From: Panonychus citri
Lineage: Eukaryota; Arthropoda; Arachnida; Trombidiformes; Tetranychidae
Assembly: GCF_014898815.1 (NCBI RefSeq)
Contig: NW_026515521.1
Span: forward strand, 186,001-250,000
Direction of reading: 5' to 3'
DNA: 64,000 nucleotides
Part shown: piece after piece, positions 43,589 to 54,149 of the stretch
How positions within the stretch are numbered: position 1 is the first letter of the stretch
How the letters are laid out: each line of letters begins with the position of its first letter
Notes under the pieces: model-generated
The model's database searches: none
What the model saw: the letters and a program-made list of their open reading frames with translations, nothing else
Told to the model about the DNA's origin: nothing
Position numbers and translations under genes: made by a program

Positions 43589-44441
43589 ATTTGTTGTTGA
43601 TGTTATTTCTAATGCCAGTATGGATATTTATAAAAACAATACATTATCTCAATTTACTAATCGATTACCTAAAAAACTTATTCTTGATGGTGAATGGTCG
43701 GTAGCAGTTCAAGAAATTATTTACCCTCTTGCACATAGAGGTAATAGAATGAATGTTAAATGGTCACTCAATTATAATGAGTCTTATTCTCAAAGATTTC
43801 CTATTCATCATACATATAATTTTGAGTACAGTGAAAGTGATAAAATCGATCGGATTATTGATAATTTTAATAAAGAAATGGAGAAAGCTTATCATTCTGA
43901 AAATCCAAGTATAAAAGTAGGAGGTATTAATAGACCTCCGAAACTTGAATTAATAAAAGTTAATGACGATGGGAAAGAAAAAGATAAAATACTAATTAAA
44001 CTTGGACGTCATGAAAAACTTTTACAACCACTTTACCCGATGTTTAATGATCAATCGTTCTTTAGACTTCTTGGTTTTGATTGGTACGTGTTCAAAAAGA
44101 GAATTCCTGAAGCTAAGAAAAATGGTTCATTTGAAATAACTGCTCCTTATCAACCAGACACCGGACCTAAAGGTCATTTAGTGTTTATTTGTACTGATAT
44201 TATACATGAACATTTAGTTGGTGATACTCATGCAAGAGTCTTGAGAGTTATACCTTTAAATAAAAATACAGGTGATACATTAGCTCACATTACATTTACA
44301 ACACCATATTATTATCCAGTTAGAATGAATCAAATTGAGGAAATAAGTATAAGAATTGTCGATGAGAGTGGTGATAATATTAAATTCAAATCTGGACGTG
44401 TCTTTCTAAGTTTACATTTTAAACGAAAAGAAATTGTTTAA
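43578..44441 (+). CDS. mCP: Minor capsid (penton-type) protein
   Basis: I chose the ATG at 43578 because it starts MSNEFVVDVISNASMDIY, the typical beginning, giving 287 residues; an upstream extension would only mirror the integrase chromodomain. NTLSQFTNRLPKKLILDGEW and SVAVQEIIYPLAHRG match the Polinton penton single jelly-roll N-terminus. It would form the fivefold vertices of the capsid. The stop is followed by an AT-rich leader for the next gene. Confidence 0.75.
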   Translation: MSNEFVVDVISNASMDIYKNNTLSQFTNRLPKKLILDGEWSVAVQEIIYPLAHRGNRMNVKWSLNYNESYSQRFPIHHTYNFEYSESDKIDRIIDNFNKEMEKAYHSENPSIKVGGINRPPKLELIKVNDDGKEKDKILIKLGRHEKLLQPLYPMFNDQSFFRLLGFDWYVFKKRIPEAKKNGSFEITAPYQPDTGPKGHLVFICTDIIHEHLVGDTHARVLRVIPLNKNTGDTLAHITFTTPYYYPVRMNQIEEISIRIVDESGDNIKFKSGRVFLSLHFKRKEIV

Positions 44442-44470
44442 GAAAAGAATATTGAATAATTAAATTAAAA

Positions 44471-44866
44471 ATGAATCGAAAAATATATTGTCCGTGTGAT
44501 AGTGATTTCAGTCATCATTTCCAGCATCAAGCTGGATATGGTATATCTGATATTTCTGTCTTTAGAGGTCAACCATATCAGAGAGGATACGGAATTGGAT
44601 CAGTTTTTGCACGTTATGGAATCCCAATATTAAAATTTCTAACTAAACATCTAGTGAGAACTGGTATGAATGTTGGTGCTGATTATCTTGCTGGAAGTGA
44701 CTTTAAATCTTCATTTAAGGCTCACGGTAAACAGGGTTTAAGAAATGCAGCAAAACAAGGTTTGAGTAAATTAAGTGACTTAGTTGATCAAACTGGTAGT
44801 GGTATAAGAAAGAGAAAACGAAAAGTTAAAATAATCAAGAAAAAGAAACGTGATATATTCACATAA
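44471..44866 (+). CDS. Adenovirus pVI-like small virion protein
   Basis: The 131-residue product has glycine-rich motifs QRGYGIGSVFARYGIPILKF and ADYLAGSDFKSSFKAHGKQG and a very basic tail (GSGIRKRKRKVKIIKKKKR). GYG and GSG followed by a small or hydrophobic residue resemble cleavage sites of adenain-type proteases, which this element encodes. It probably lies inside the particle. TAAATTAAAAATG marks its start, and its TAA overlaps the major capsid ATG. Confidence 0.6.
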   Translation: MNRKIYCPCDSDFSHHFQHQAGYGISDISVFRGQPYQRGYGIGSVFARYGIPILKFLTKHLVRTGMNVGADYLAGSDFKSSFKAHGKQGLRNAAKQGLSKLSDLVDQTGSGIRKRKRKVKIIKKKKRDIFT

Positions 44867-46098
44867 TGGAGTACTTACATGAATCATCTATGCCTGCAAG
44901 CAAATCTGAATTACAAGTATTTTCAATCCCACCAACACAAACAGCAATTGAAAGTAGTTATGAAGTTGAGTACCGTCCTAATGCAAGTCTTGAATCTAGT
45001 AATTTTATGAAATTAATGTTCCAGCAAGTGAAGATTTTACAGATTTGTACAATGCTTCATATTCATCTTAGTGTTAAAACAGTTGCTGGTGCAGTACTTA
45101 CGGAAGCAAATAAAGTTAAAGCTGTTACTAATTTTGGTAATTCGTTATTTGAACAAGTGGACTTATCTCTTGGCTCAGTTAATACTGTGCAAGCCAATAA
45201 TACATACCATTACCAATCTTATTTTGAAGATTGTTTTTTCCGATTTCCCAACCCAATGGATTCCGGATTTCAAGTGTCTGAAACTAATTTACGATCATCT
45301 TTTGACTTGTATTTTCGTTTACATTCTCCATTATGTGAACAGGATAAACTTTTAGTTAACGGTGTTCCGTTAACATTTAGATTCACTAAAAGTCCTGATG
45401 GATTTTCATTAATCAAGTATGATGCAGCTCATACAGCTAAATATGAGATCAAATTTGAGAAATTTTCCTTACACATTAAACGTGTTAAATTATTCCCTGA
45501 AGCTCAAAAAAGTATAATTGCAGGTCTTGAAAAAGGCCCTGCAAAGTATTTCATAACAAGGAATGATACTAGAGTTTTCTCAATTCCTTCAGGTCAATCA
45601 TCAGCTTCAATCGAAAATGTATATCACGGTGTTTTACCTCGTAGAATATTAATTGGTTTAGTTAAAGATGCTGCTCAAGAAGAAAGCATTTATCTCGATC
45701 CCTTTGAATTTAAACATTTCAATACCAATTTCATTTCACTCAACGTTGATGGGAATATGATTCCATCAATTCCGTACTCACCTAATTTCAGTTCTAATTA
45801 TTATATGAGAGAATTTATTAATTTATACCGTTTCTTTGGACAAGATGAAGGTATCCCACAACTTAATATCACATATGATGAATATGGTAAATCATCTACT
45901 TTATTTGCATTTGATCTCTCACCTGATGGATCAATTGGTGCTGAGAATGGGACATTATCTCTGATTAAGAGAGGTAATATAAGACTTGACATTAAATTCA
46001 GTGATCGATTGAAACAATCACTTAAAGTTATCGTTTTTGCTCAATTCGATAATCTAATTACAATTGATAAAGACCGTAACGTAAATTTGGATTACTAA
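44866..46098 (+). CDS. MCP: Major capsid protein (double jelly-roll)
   Basis: The 410-residue product opens with SKSELQVFSIPPTQTAIESS, the conserved entry of Polinton major capsid proteins, followed by NFGNSLFEQVDLSLGSVNTV and NTYHYQSYFEDCFF, the inter-strand motifs of the first jelly roll. It would trimerise into capsomers. It is somewhat short for the family, but no frame break is seen. It follows the pVI-like gene by one-base overlap and precedes the protease by two bases. Confidence 0.85.
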   Translation: MEYLHESSMPASKSELQVFSIPPTQTAIESSYEVEYRPNASLESSNFMKLMFQQVKILQICTMLHIHLSVKTVAGAVLTEANKVKAVTNFGNSLFEQVDLSLGSVNTVQANNTYHYQSYFEDCFFRFPNPMDSGFQVSETNLRSSFDLYFRLHSPLCEQDKLLVNGVPLTFRFTKSPDGFSLIKYDAAHTAKYEIKFEKFSLHIKRVKLFPEAQKSIIAGLEKGPAKYFITRNDTRVFSIPSGQSSASIENVYHGVLPRRILIGLVKDAAQEESIYLDPFEFKHFNTNFISLNVDGNMIPSIPYSPNFSSNYYMREFINLYRFFGQDEGIPQLNITYDEYGKSSTLFAFDLSPDGSIGAENGTLSLIKRGNIRLDIKFSDRLKQSLKVIVFAQFDNLITIDKDRNVNLDY

Positions 46099-46100
46099 GA

Positions 46101-46535
46101 ATGTTAACTACAAACGATATAATTGAATTACTTACTGATGTTCCCTGGTTTGCTGGTGTTTTCCCGATCGATCGATTACCAACAAATCTCGGTAAAGATA
46201 AAGCAATTATAATCAATTTAGATGAAAGTTATAAAGAGGGGAGTCATTGGGTCGCACTGTATCTCGATATGAATAAAATAGTCCATTATTTTGATTCATT
46301 CGGAAGAAAACCTCAAGGGTTAATACTTACATTTATTGAGAAAATATCTGATTATTATCTATTCAATCCTAATAAATATCAAGGTAACTTATCAGTTGCT
46401 TGTGGATTTTTCTGTCTTCTATTTGTAATTTCTGTTTATAATCTAAATGACTTTTACAAGTTATTTCGTGGTTGTGAACATATTAATAATGAGACAAAAT
46501 TGTTTCATGTATTGAAAAATTATTTAATTTTTTGA
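46101..46535 (+). CDS. PRO: Adenain/Ulp1-like cysteine protease
   Basis: The 144-residue product has the catalytic histidine in GSHWVALYLD, the aspartate in VHYFDSFGRKP and the oxyanion-hole Gln and nucleophile Cys in KYQGNLSVACGFFCLLFV. Order and spacing are those of the adenovirus-type maturation protease. It would trim virion proteins such as the pVI-like product. AATAAA at 46564-46569 ends this plus-strand gene cluster. Confidence 0.9.
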   Translation: MLTTNDIIELLTDVPWFAGVFPIDRLPTNLGKDKAIIINLDESYKEGSHWVALYLDMNKIVHYFDSFGRKPQGLILTFIEKISDYYLFNPNKYQGNLSVACGFFCLLFVISVYNLNDFYKLFRGCEHINNETKLFHVLKNYLIF

Positions 46536-46607
46536 TAACTGTCAAATGTGAATTATGATTAACAATAAATTTTTTTTGATCAATGTTAATGTATTATTTT
46601 ATTACAA

Positions 46608-49600
46608 CTATAGTAAATTTTTTATGTTATAGTGACCATAAGGCACTGACTCAATTTTATTAAGATAAAATCTTTTATCTTCAAACGGTGTGATCATAAG
46701 TTTTGTTTGAGATACTACTTGGATATTATGATTAGTTGATTGGATTCTTGAAGCTGTTCCACTCTCAGTTGACTCATTCATCAAACAATTGTGGAAATCA
46801 TCAAAAGTTATCTTATTCAGAGAGACTCGTGGGACTCCCTTTGCTCTCTTTTTGACACCTGATAATGTCTTTAGTGCATAAAGTTTTGGTTTAATCCCGA
46901 TAAACTCTAAGATTTCATCACCAGCAACCTCATTCTTAACAAACCCAATTTTTTTCTTATTCTCGTTGGAAAAAAGATTATGTGATTGTGGATAATTGGA
47001 GAAATCCATAAGGTGAGATAAAATTTGAAGATCATGATTTATATTATCAGTTTTGAGATGGTAGATCAAACTATCTGTGTCAGTATATAATAATGACATA
47101 TTATCTCCAAAATGTGGTTTAAATTGTCCGTAATGTAGTTTGAACATTTTGAGTTTTGCCAATTCAAGGACAGTAAATCCAACGGCAATTGGTTTATCCA
47201 TCTTTACTGCACTATTTTTCATTTGAAAAATAACTTTATCTTCATCCAGAATTATGAACTTTTTGACGAGATTCTTCCTCATCATCCTCTCTGCTTCAAT
47301 ATCTTTTAGTGCAATTTCCACTTTAAGATGTTTCCGTTTATCCTCAATCGTCTTACCATAGATGGAATTTACAAGCAACTTCCAAAAGTCTTTTTCAAAG
47401 TCACTCGTTGCTCTTTGACGATTTAAAGTACAGAAATTGACATATTGTGCTAACCAGGGTGATTGATTGAATTTAATCACTCGGTGAACTTTGGTGATTT
47501 TGATTCCAAGCTCAACGTAATACTTTAGGATTGAGTAGTGAACAACATATTTGATTTTTTGCAAGAAAGTAGTTACAAGTTTAGTGGAGGAAACCAACTT
47601 GATTCCACGATTCCTCAATTCTGTGTGTAGCTCTTGTTGATATGAGCTATACATTGTTGAATCAACTTTTCTTTTCTCTGGTATTAGAGGAAAATCTGAA
47701 TGTGAGTCATGGAGGTCAGATGGATATTCTAAATCCACTTCAAGTATGTAACCAACACTTGATACATCTGAAGTGTTCAAAATGTCCTCTAATAGTATAT
47801 CACACCATTCATATCCATCAACAGGTAAGTATTGTGACATAGCATAACCATAAAGGTTATTGACGTCCAAGTATAGAATTTTACTATTAGGTTCTTTTGG
47901 ATTGTAATCTGGTAGTTCAGGGTCGTTTGCCTTAGCATATCGTTTACTGACCATTGTCAAACCACCTCTTATTCCCGATTCTATCATCAACAACATATCA
48001 ACATCAGAAAAAATCTGAAGTTCGATAGCTGTTGTCTTTAGAGCTGCAGCCCAAGTCAAACCAGGTGAAGAGAAATGGTGAAGTGGATCAATACCAAAAC
48101 TTGTAAGTGCCATTTTTCTAAAGTTCTCAAAAACTGCTGTTAATAGAACAACATCAGTCTTTAGATAAACGTCGTGAAGATCCTTCAATGTTACACAACC
48201 AAAATGAGACCAAACTTCTCTGACATGATTATATATCTCATCACAAATCGGTGATTCCATGAGACTTGAATAAAATTGATCTCGACTTGGCAAAGAAGTT
48301 TCAGTGAATCTATCAAATGAGTCCAGGTACTCGTAAGGTAAGCATCCTTTCTTCATTAAAAGGGATAAATCACCCATGAATAGTTGACTGAGATAAAATA
48401 CTTTATCATCAGTTGATAAATTGGCTGACAGAGCATCCAAACTTGCTGGAAGAAAAGCAAAGCTATCCATGAACTTGAAATTATCGATTATGAACCCAAT
48501 AAACTTTTCAGTGGAATGAGCGATGATTTGAGGTTTATTTGTAAACATTGATGAACTCAGAGCTTTGATTATAATGTGACCGTCGAAATTTTTCAGATTA
48601 TGAAATACAACCGGAATCTGAGTAGGTACTTGATACTCCAAATTACAGAGTTGATGAGCAGCGCCTCGAAATTTACCGGTGAGATGATCATGGTCACGAA
48701 CACTAGTATTTGTCCCTAGAGGTTTTGAACAAATATGACAGACAGTTGCTTCTTTGAACTGTTTTTCTTCAGAAGAAGTTAAAGACAAAGGCTTGATATT
48801 TGTAGAAATATGTTGACGTATAAATGACTCTAGACTTATGAGCTTTTCTAAGAATTTAACTCCTGCATTTTCACCGAGATAAAAGTCTTTACTAATAATT
48901 TCACCATTCCAGTCAACTACTACAAGTCCGTAGCTACAAGGTACCAAATCACTGACGGTATTATTTTCGGAAGTATTTTTAACATTCAATGTTTCAAAGT
49001 CTGCATAAACACAGACAGGAAACTGTACCTCTTTACGGAATTGATTCCTTTTGAGTGTTGAATTACCAACATCCGGTAAGATGAGTCTTTGAGCAGTAAC
49101 TTTTTGGCATTCATTTAAATGAAATGCTTGCTTTTCACTCGAGCTGAATGAACAAAGACATCTTTTACAAAAAAATCTAGCTCTTTTCTCAGTGTGGGAG
49201 ACTAATCGGTTGAAATTTGAGATTGTATAATAATGTTGATTCATTAAAAATAAGTCAACATGTTTTTCCTTTTCCTGATCACAGATTTGGAGTGGTACAA
49301 CAGCTTTGCTATCTGGATAACAGGTATAGACATTGATTGACAGATTATTTTTTCTTGAGAATCTATCAATTTTATCTATAGAAACAATCCCACGAACGTC
49401 AGAGAAGTCATAATTTTCAACATACTGTGTGTAGTTACTCGTTCTCCCACAATGTCCATTTGACTTATGGAGACCAATTAGTACCGCAAACATGAAACAA
49501 TCAGTATCAGTTTGAGGTGAGATCAAACATTTCTTGTTCCTAATGAATAATGGAATCTGGTTGTCATTACAACCACCACGAAAAGGTTTGAATTTACCAG

Positions 49601-49883
49601 CAGCTAAATCAATAGACAAGATTTTGTTGACAGTCCATCCAGATCCACGCTGAGTAAATTGATCGATACGGTCATATATGAACTCATATGAATCGTTAGT
49701 CAACGAATCTTTGTTCGAACCAGCTAAACAAGGGGTAAGATCAGATTCAAACCAGCCCTTATCAGTCTTTTCAGTGGTTTCATTTTTGAACTGGACAATT
49801 ATACCGATACTGAACTTAATTGCTCCAAATTCGTCAATTAAAGTGTTGATTAGTGACCTGATCTCTTCAAATTTAGTCGTCAT
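46608..49883 (-). CDS. PolB: Protein-primed DNA polymerase B
   Basis: The ATG at 49883 gives about 1091 residues. The 3'-5' exonuclease is present: CVYADFETLN (about 292) and VFHNLKNFDGHIIIKAL (about 430). A CHICSKPLG...HDHLTGKFRG...CNL zinc-binding insert lies at about 382-415. Polymerase motifs are YLDVNNLYGYAMSQ (A, about 670), KLLVNSIYGKT (B, about 840) and LLYTDTDSLIYH (C, about 933). It would replicate the element by protein priming at its termini. It converges on the protease gene. AATAAA for this strand lies at 46598-46603. All motifs are intact. Confidence 0.95.
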   Translation of the reverse strand: MTTKFEEIRSLINTLIDEFGAIKFSIGIIVQFKNETTEKTDKGWFESDLTPCLAGSNKDSLTNDSYEFIYDRIDQFTQRGSGWTVNKILSIDLAAGKFKPFRGGCNDNQIPLFIRNKKCLISPQTDTDCFMFAVLIGLHKSNGHCGRTSNYTQYVENYDFSDVRGIVSIDKIDRFSRKNNLSINVYTCYPDSKAVVPLQICDQEKEKHVDLFLMNQHYYTISNFNRLVSHTEKRARFFCKRCLCSFSSSEKQAFHLNECQKVTAQRLILPDVGNSTLKRNQFRKEVQFPVCVYADFETLNVKNTSENNTVSDLVPCSYGLVVVDWNGEIISKDFYLGENAGVKFLEKLISLESFIRQHISTNIKPLSLTSSEEKQFKEATVCHICSKPLGTNTSVRDHDHLTGKFRGAAHQLCNLEYQVPTQIPVVFHNLKNFDGHIIIKALSSSMFTNKPQIIAHSTEKFIGFIIDNFKFMDSFAFLPASLDALSANLSTDDKVFYLSQLFMGDLSLLMKKGCLPYEYLDSFDRFTETSLPSRDQFYSSLMESPICDEIYNHVREVWSHFGCVTLKDLHDVYLKTDVVLLTAVFENFRKMALTSFGIDPLHHFSSPGLTWAAALKTTAIELQIFSDVDMLLMIESGIRGGLTMVSKRYAKANDPELPDYNPKEPNSKILYLDVNNLYGYAMSQYLPVDGYEWCDILLEDILNTSDVSSVGYILEVDLEYPSDLHDSHSDFPLIPEKRKVDSTMYSSYQQELHTELRNRGIKLVSSTKLVTTFLQKIKYVVHYSILKYYVELGIKITKVHRVIKFNQSPWLAQYVNFCTLNRQRATSDFEKDFWKLLVNSIYGKTIEDKRKHLKVEIALKDIEAERMMRKNLVKKFIILDEDKVIFQMKNSAVKMDKPIAVGFTVLELAKLKMFKLHYGQFKPHFGDNMSLLYTDTDSLIYHLKTDNINHDLQILSHLMDFSNYPQSHNLFSNENKKKIGFVKNEVAGDEILEFIGIKPKLYALKTLSGVKKRAKGVPRVSLNKITFDDFHNCLMNESTESGTASRIQSTNHNIQVVSQTKLMITPFEDKRFYLNKIESVPYGHYNIKNLL

Positions 49884-49891
49884 CACTTCAT

Positions 49892-50839
<948 letters not shown>

Positions 50840-50933
50840 CTATATATAAATAAAATATTAGGTTAATACAAATGAATGAAAAAAAGAATGAAGAATGAAA
50901 AGAAGATCTCTTTTGTGAAATGTTTATGGTTGT

Positions 50934-51380
50934 TTAATTGTGTTTTGCTAATCTATGGAAATATTCTGATTGATTCTTAAATTTGTTATATTCTTTTTCA
51001 GCTTCTAAGTGTTTTGTGAAATATGGTCCATTCATCTGTTCATTGTTTTTAATTGATTCTCGTAACCACCAATCCGACTTTAGTTTTTCTTTTTTGCTTT
51101 TTTCCAGAGAACGGTTACCACAGTGGAGATAATGAATAAGTTTACCATTATCAGAATCAGGTCTTGAACGTATATCGGCTATTCTTCTCCTTCGTCTAAT
51201 CTTAGCTCTTTGATTGGCTGTTAAAGAGATTGGTCGATAACCAGAAGGAAGGGGTAGATCCATTGGTTCTAACGGATTATTCCTCCTTGTACGAGGATCA
51301 ACAAGAGCACAAACACTTTCGAGGGGAATAATAATCATTGTCCTAAAGAATAATCTTAACACTAGAGATCTACTTTTCAT
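50934..51380 (-). CDS. Polinton right-end basic protein, unknown
   Basis: The ATG at 51380 gives 148 residues. Features are DPRTRRNNPLEPMDLPLPSG, a very basic stretch ANQRAKIRRRRRIADIRSR, and WWLRESIKNN near the end. PMDLP is close to, but not, a PxDLS motif. A second ATG at 51338 would remove a hydrophobic start (MKSRSLVLRLFF). A donor-like GAG|GTAAGT just upstream suggests splicing in the 5' region. No family is recognised. It lies directly upstream of the EP-repeat gene and may share its promoter. Confidence 0.5.
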   Translation of the reverse strand: MKSRSLVLRLFFRTMIIIPLESVCALVDPRTRRNNPLEPMDLPLPSGYRPISLTANQRAKIRRRRRIADIRSRPDSDNGKLIHYLHCGNRSLEKSKKEKLKSDWWLRESIKNNEQMNGPYFTKHLEAEKEYNKFKNQSEYFHRLAKHN

Positions 51381-51674
51381 ATACTAGTCAACAAACTTAC
51401 CTCAATATAATGATTTTAATTGATGGTGAACAAAAGTAAGAAATAATACCACGAGGTGGCGTTGATGAGTGAGTTCACAAAAAATTTACTAGAGGGCGTT
51501 GATGTTGAAAAGTTTAATAACTATCCGTCAGGTGGCACTGGTATCACGATTGAATTGTCAGTTGAGATTGAGACTCAGACGAAGTAAGGTGAAACAATGT
51601 ATATAAGATTTACCTTAGACGTTCATCACTAGTTACTATCAGGGCGAAGTTGCCAAACATCAAGCATAGGACTC

Positions 51675-51710
51675 ACTGAGGAAAATCATTGATAGTCCTC
51701 TCCTTATATA
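51675..51710 (-). promoter_or_regulatory. Minus-strand promoter of the Polinton right end
   Basis: TATATAAG (51710-51703 on the minus strand) is followed about 31 bp downstream by TCAGT (51679-51675), the arthropod initiator. A donor (CTAAG|GTAAAT) lies about 60 bp further on at 51614, as expected of a short spliced leader feeding the 51380 or 50839 ORF. Confidence 0.5.
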
Positions 51711-52058
51711 CCCCAAGTGTCAAAACAAAAGTTACGTCTGAGAACATGCGTATTCAAGTTACATGAACTGCATGATACTCTGAATGAACTTTGCATGATC
51801 ATCATGAAGAGATGAGTTTTCTGAACATTTATTTGTGAACAAAATAAAAAAATTATCATCCGTTTGGAAGATAAATGATGATAAATGAAAATCACAGAAG
51901 TGCTGCCATCTTCCGGTAAGAAAATAAACCTTGTGAACTGGTGTCGCCATCTCTTGAGTGAATCAAAATTTAGGCGCGCATTTCAAATCGTTAAAAAAAT
52001 CTCAATATTGTAATTGAAGTTTTTTCAATTAACTCAAAATACCGCATACACGATCCTA

Positions 52059-52540
52059 ATTGTGGTTAATTGGGACTTATCAGCACTTAATTGTAGTTGA
52101 TTGGGCTTAATTGTGGTTAATTGTGAGTTATCAGCACTTAATTGTAGTTAATTGGGCTTAATTGTGGTTAATTATGAGTTATCAGCACTTAATTGTAGTT
52201 AATTGGGCTTAATTGTGGTTAATTGTGAGTTATCAGCACTTAATTGTAGTTGATTGGGCTTAATTGTGGTTAATTGTGAGTTATCAGCACTTAATTGTAG
52301 TTAATTGGGCTTAATTGTGGTTAATTATGAGTTATCAGCACTTAATTGTAGTTAATTGGGCTTAATTGTGGTTAGTTGTGAGTTATCAGCACTTAATTGT
52401 AGTTAATTGGGCTTAATTGTGGTTAATTGTGAGTTATCAGCACTTAATTGTAGTTAATTGGGCTTAATTGTGGTTAATTGTGAGTTATCAGCACTTAATT
52501 GTAGTTAATTGGGCTTAATTGTGGTTAATTGTTATCTATT
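52059..52540. repeat. 51-bp tandem repeat array, about 9.5 copies
   Basis: Each unit reads GGGCTTAATTGTGGTTAATT then GTGAGTTATCAGCACTTAAT then TGTAGTTAATT. It carries a TTAATTG core three times and one TTATCAGCACTTAA. Copies differ by single bases. It lies between divergent right-end genes. The flanks 51381-52058 and 52541-52756 contain no gene. Confidence 0.9.
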
Positions 52541-52756
52541 AAAACTTAATTGTAAGTATATCAGACTTATCCAACGTTAATCATTATCATCCTATTCAAA
52601 TATACCGCATTTAGAATATTAGTTCATATAGTCAAATATAGATGGCGACACATTTTTACCATATGTTTGTTCTCCGTAGAACATTTTGTTTACATTGAAG
52701 TTAATTCTTACCATAATTAATTCTTATTAATTGCGCAAAGTTATCACTCAATTATA

Positions 52757-52788
52757 ATGATTAGTTCATCATCATCATCATCTCCACC

Positions 52789-52822
<34 letters not shown>

Positions 52823-53248
52823 TCATCAACTTTACCATCTGAATCTGATGAGGAGGAATTCATGAACTATCTAAGGTAGGTTAATAGTATCACAACCTCA
52901 ATCAACTAATTTTATTTATCATCTCTTTTCAGAGATTTTCTCAATCAAAGAGGTCCTCTCAATCATAAGATCGATTTAATATTTTCGTTAATTGAGAGGG
53001 TCCCAAGTCTGACTGAGAGAAAGAAGTATATTGTGCGAAGGATTTGCAAGTATGCTCTCAATCGTTTAATCACAGCAAGAGCAACTACAATAACCAGGAA
53101 TCTCAATTCCAAGATTGATGAATTGGTTGATCAATGTAAAGCCATTGATGAGCAGTTCAATGCTGAGGCGAAGAGGAACATTCAGTTGTTCCAAGAAAAT
53201 TGGCTTTTAAAAACATCTTTACAAATTTCAGAGGGTGAAGATGGATGA
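52757..53248 (+). CDS. Spliced Polinton right-end gene, Ser/Pro-rich acidic head and coiled-coil-like tail
   Basis: Exon 1 is 52757-52875 and exon 2 is 52933-53248, joined in phase by a 57-bp intron with GTAGGT and a TTTTCAG acceptor, giving 144 residues. The N-terminus is homopolymeric Ser and Pro, followed by SESDEEEFMNYLRDFLNQRG. The rest is helical and charged (SLTERKKYIVRRICKYALN, KIDELVDQCKAIDEQ). No family is recognised. Host-like homopolymers and an intron are unusual beside the intronless virion genes. It could be a captured host gene, a DNA-binding regulator or the missing terminal-protein-like factor. Confidence 0.5.
52771..52830. repeat. TCA/CCA trinucleotide microsatellite
   Basis: Runs of TCA, then CCA, then TCA encode the Ser-Pro-Ser head of the spliced gene in frame. 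Confidence 0.8.
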
Positions 53249-53429
53249 AATCTCATTTATTGATTGGATTTTCAGGAAAATGGGCTCTGAATTAGGCATC
53301 AAACAACAATGGTTCCATCAGGATGGTCGAGGCCGAGGCCTTTAAATCATTATTTAGATACACTAGAAATTATCATTTCATTAAAAAAAAGTCATTCATT
53401 CAATTATATATACAGGTATTTACATTTAC

Positions 53430-53585
53430 TTTCAAATTTCGCGCCAAAAAAAATCACCAAAAAATTTGGTCCAGAGTGGACACTTTGGCCCAGAAAGTTT
53501 GGTCCAGAATGGACGCTTTGGTCCAGAGTGGAAGCTTCGGCCTAGAGTGGATGCTTGGCCCAGAGATGGTCTTTAGTTAACTACT
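53430..53585. repeat. Polinton right terminal inverted repeat
   Basis: This is the reverse complement of the left terminus, with fewer internal CTGGACCAA units (about 150 bp against about 195 bp). The inner edge carries TTTCGCGCCAAA. Confidence 0.92.
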
Positions 53586-53778
53586 ACTTTGAACACGATT
53601 TGCTCGAGAATCAACGATCAGATCACAATGAAGTTTTTAACAAACGAGTTCTTTCTTATGCCCCAACAAAACCCTAAAGTTTCAATTCTTAACTCAAAAG
53701 TCCATTTTCTCAACGTATTGACCATTCTTACTATTGACTTGTGTCTCCACCTGGTTGACGTGGTGTGAAATTATAATG

Positions 53779-53833
53779 TTCAGATGAAAACAATTCCGAT
53801 TTTCATCATTTGGATGATTATGGATTATCCAAA
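53779..53833 (+). pseudogene. FAS 3' fragment (end of exon 4) at the duplication border
   Basis: The stretch matches 16104-16158, the end of the thioesterase-coding exon, including its donor AAA|GTAAGT. The terminal coding exon seen at 16249-16371 is deleted here, since the sequence jumps to the region after the FAS stop. It is a truncated tail that marks the left border of duplicated copy 2. Confidence 0.9.
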
Positions 53834-54149
53834 GTAAGTTGGATCAATTTTATTCATTATCAATAAATATCTATGTAATAATGCCTTAGGGTGTGTCTAA
53901 AATAACTTGCAAATCAATTGCAATTATTAGACAGAAAATAAGATTGAAAAATTTTATCATTATAATTATTGGAAATTTCAATAGGTTCAATTTCAATTGG
54001 ACATTCAAAACTCATATGGACAAAATAATGATACAATTTGTTTATCTACCGGTGGTCAGTGAGGTTGGCCCATATGTATTTAATATAAACCGACCATCAA
54101 TTTTATTTATTAGTGATTTAATTGATGCGAGTGGTCAATAACACAATGG

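Noticed and set aside
52059..52540. CRISPR-like array
   Set aside because: The units are contiguous 51-bp tandem repeats without unique spacers, in a eukaryotic virus-like element.
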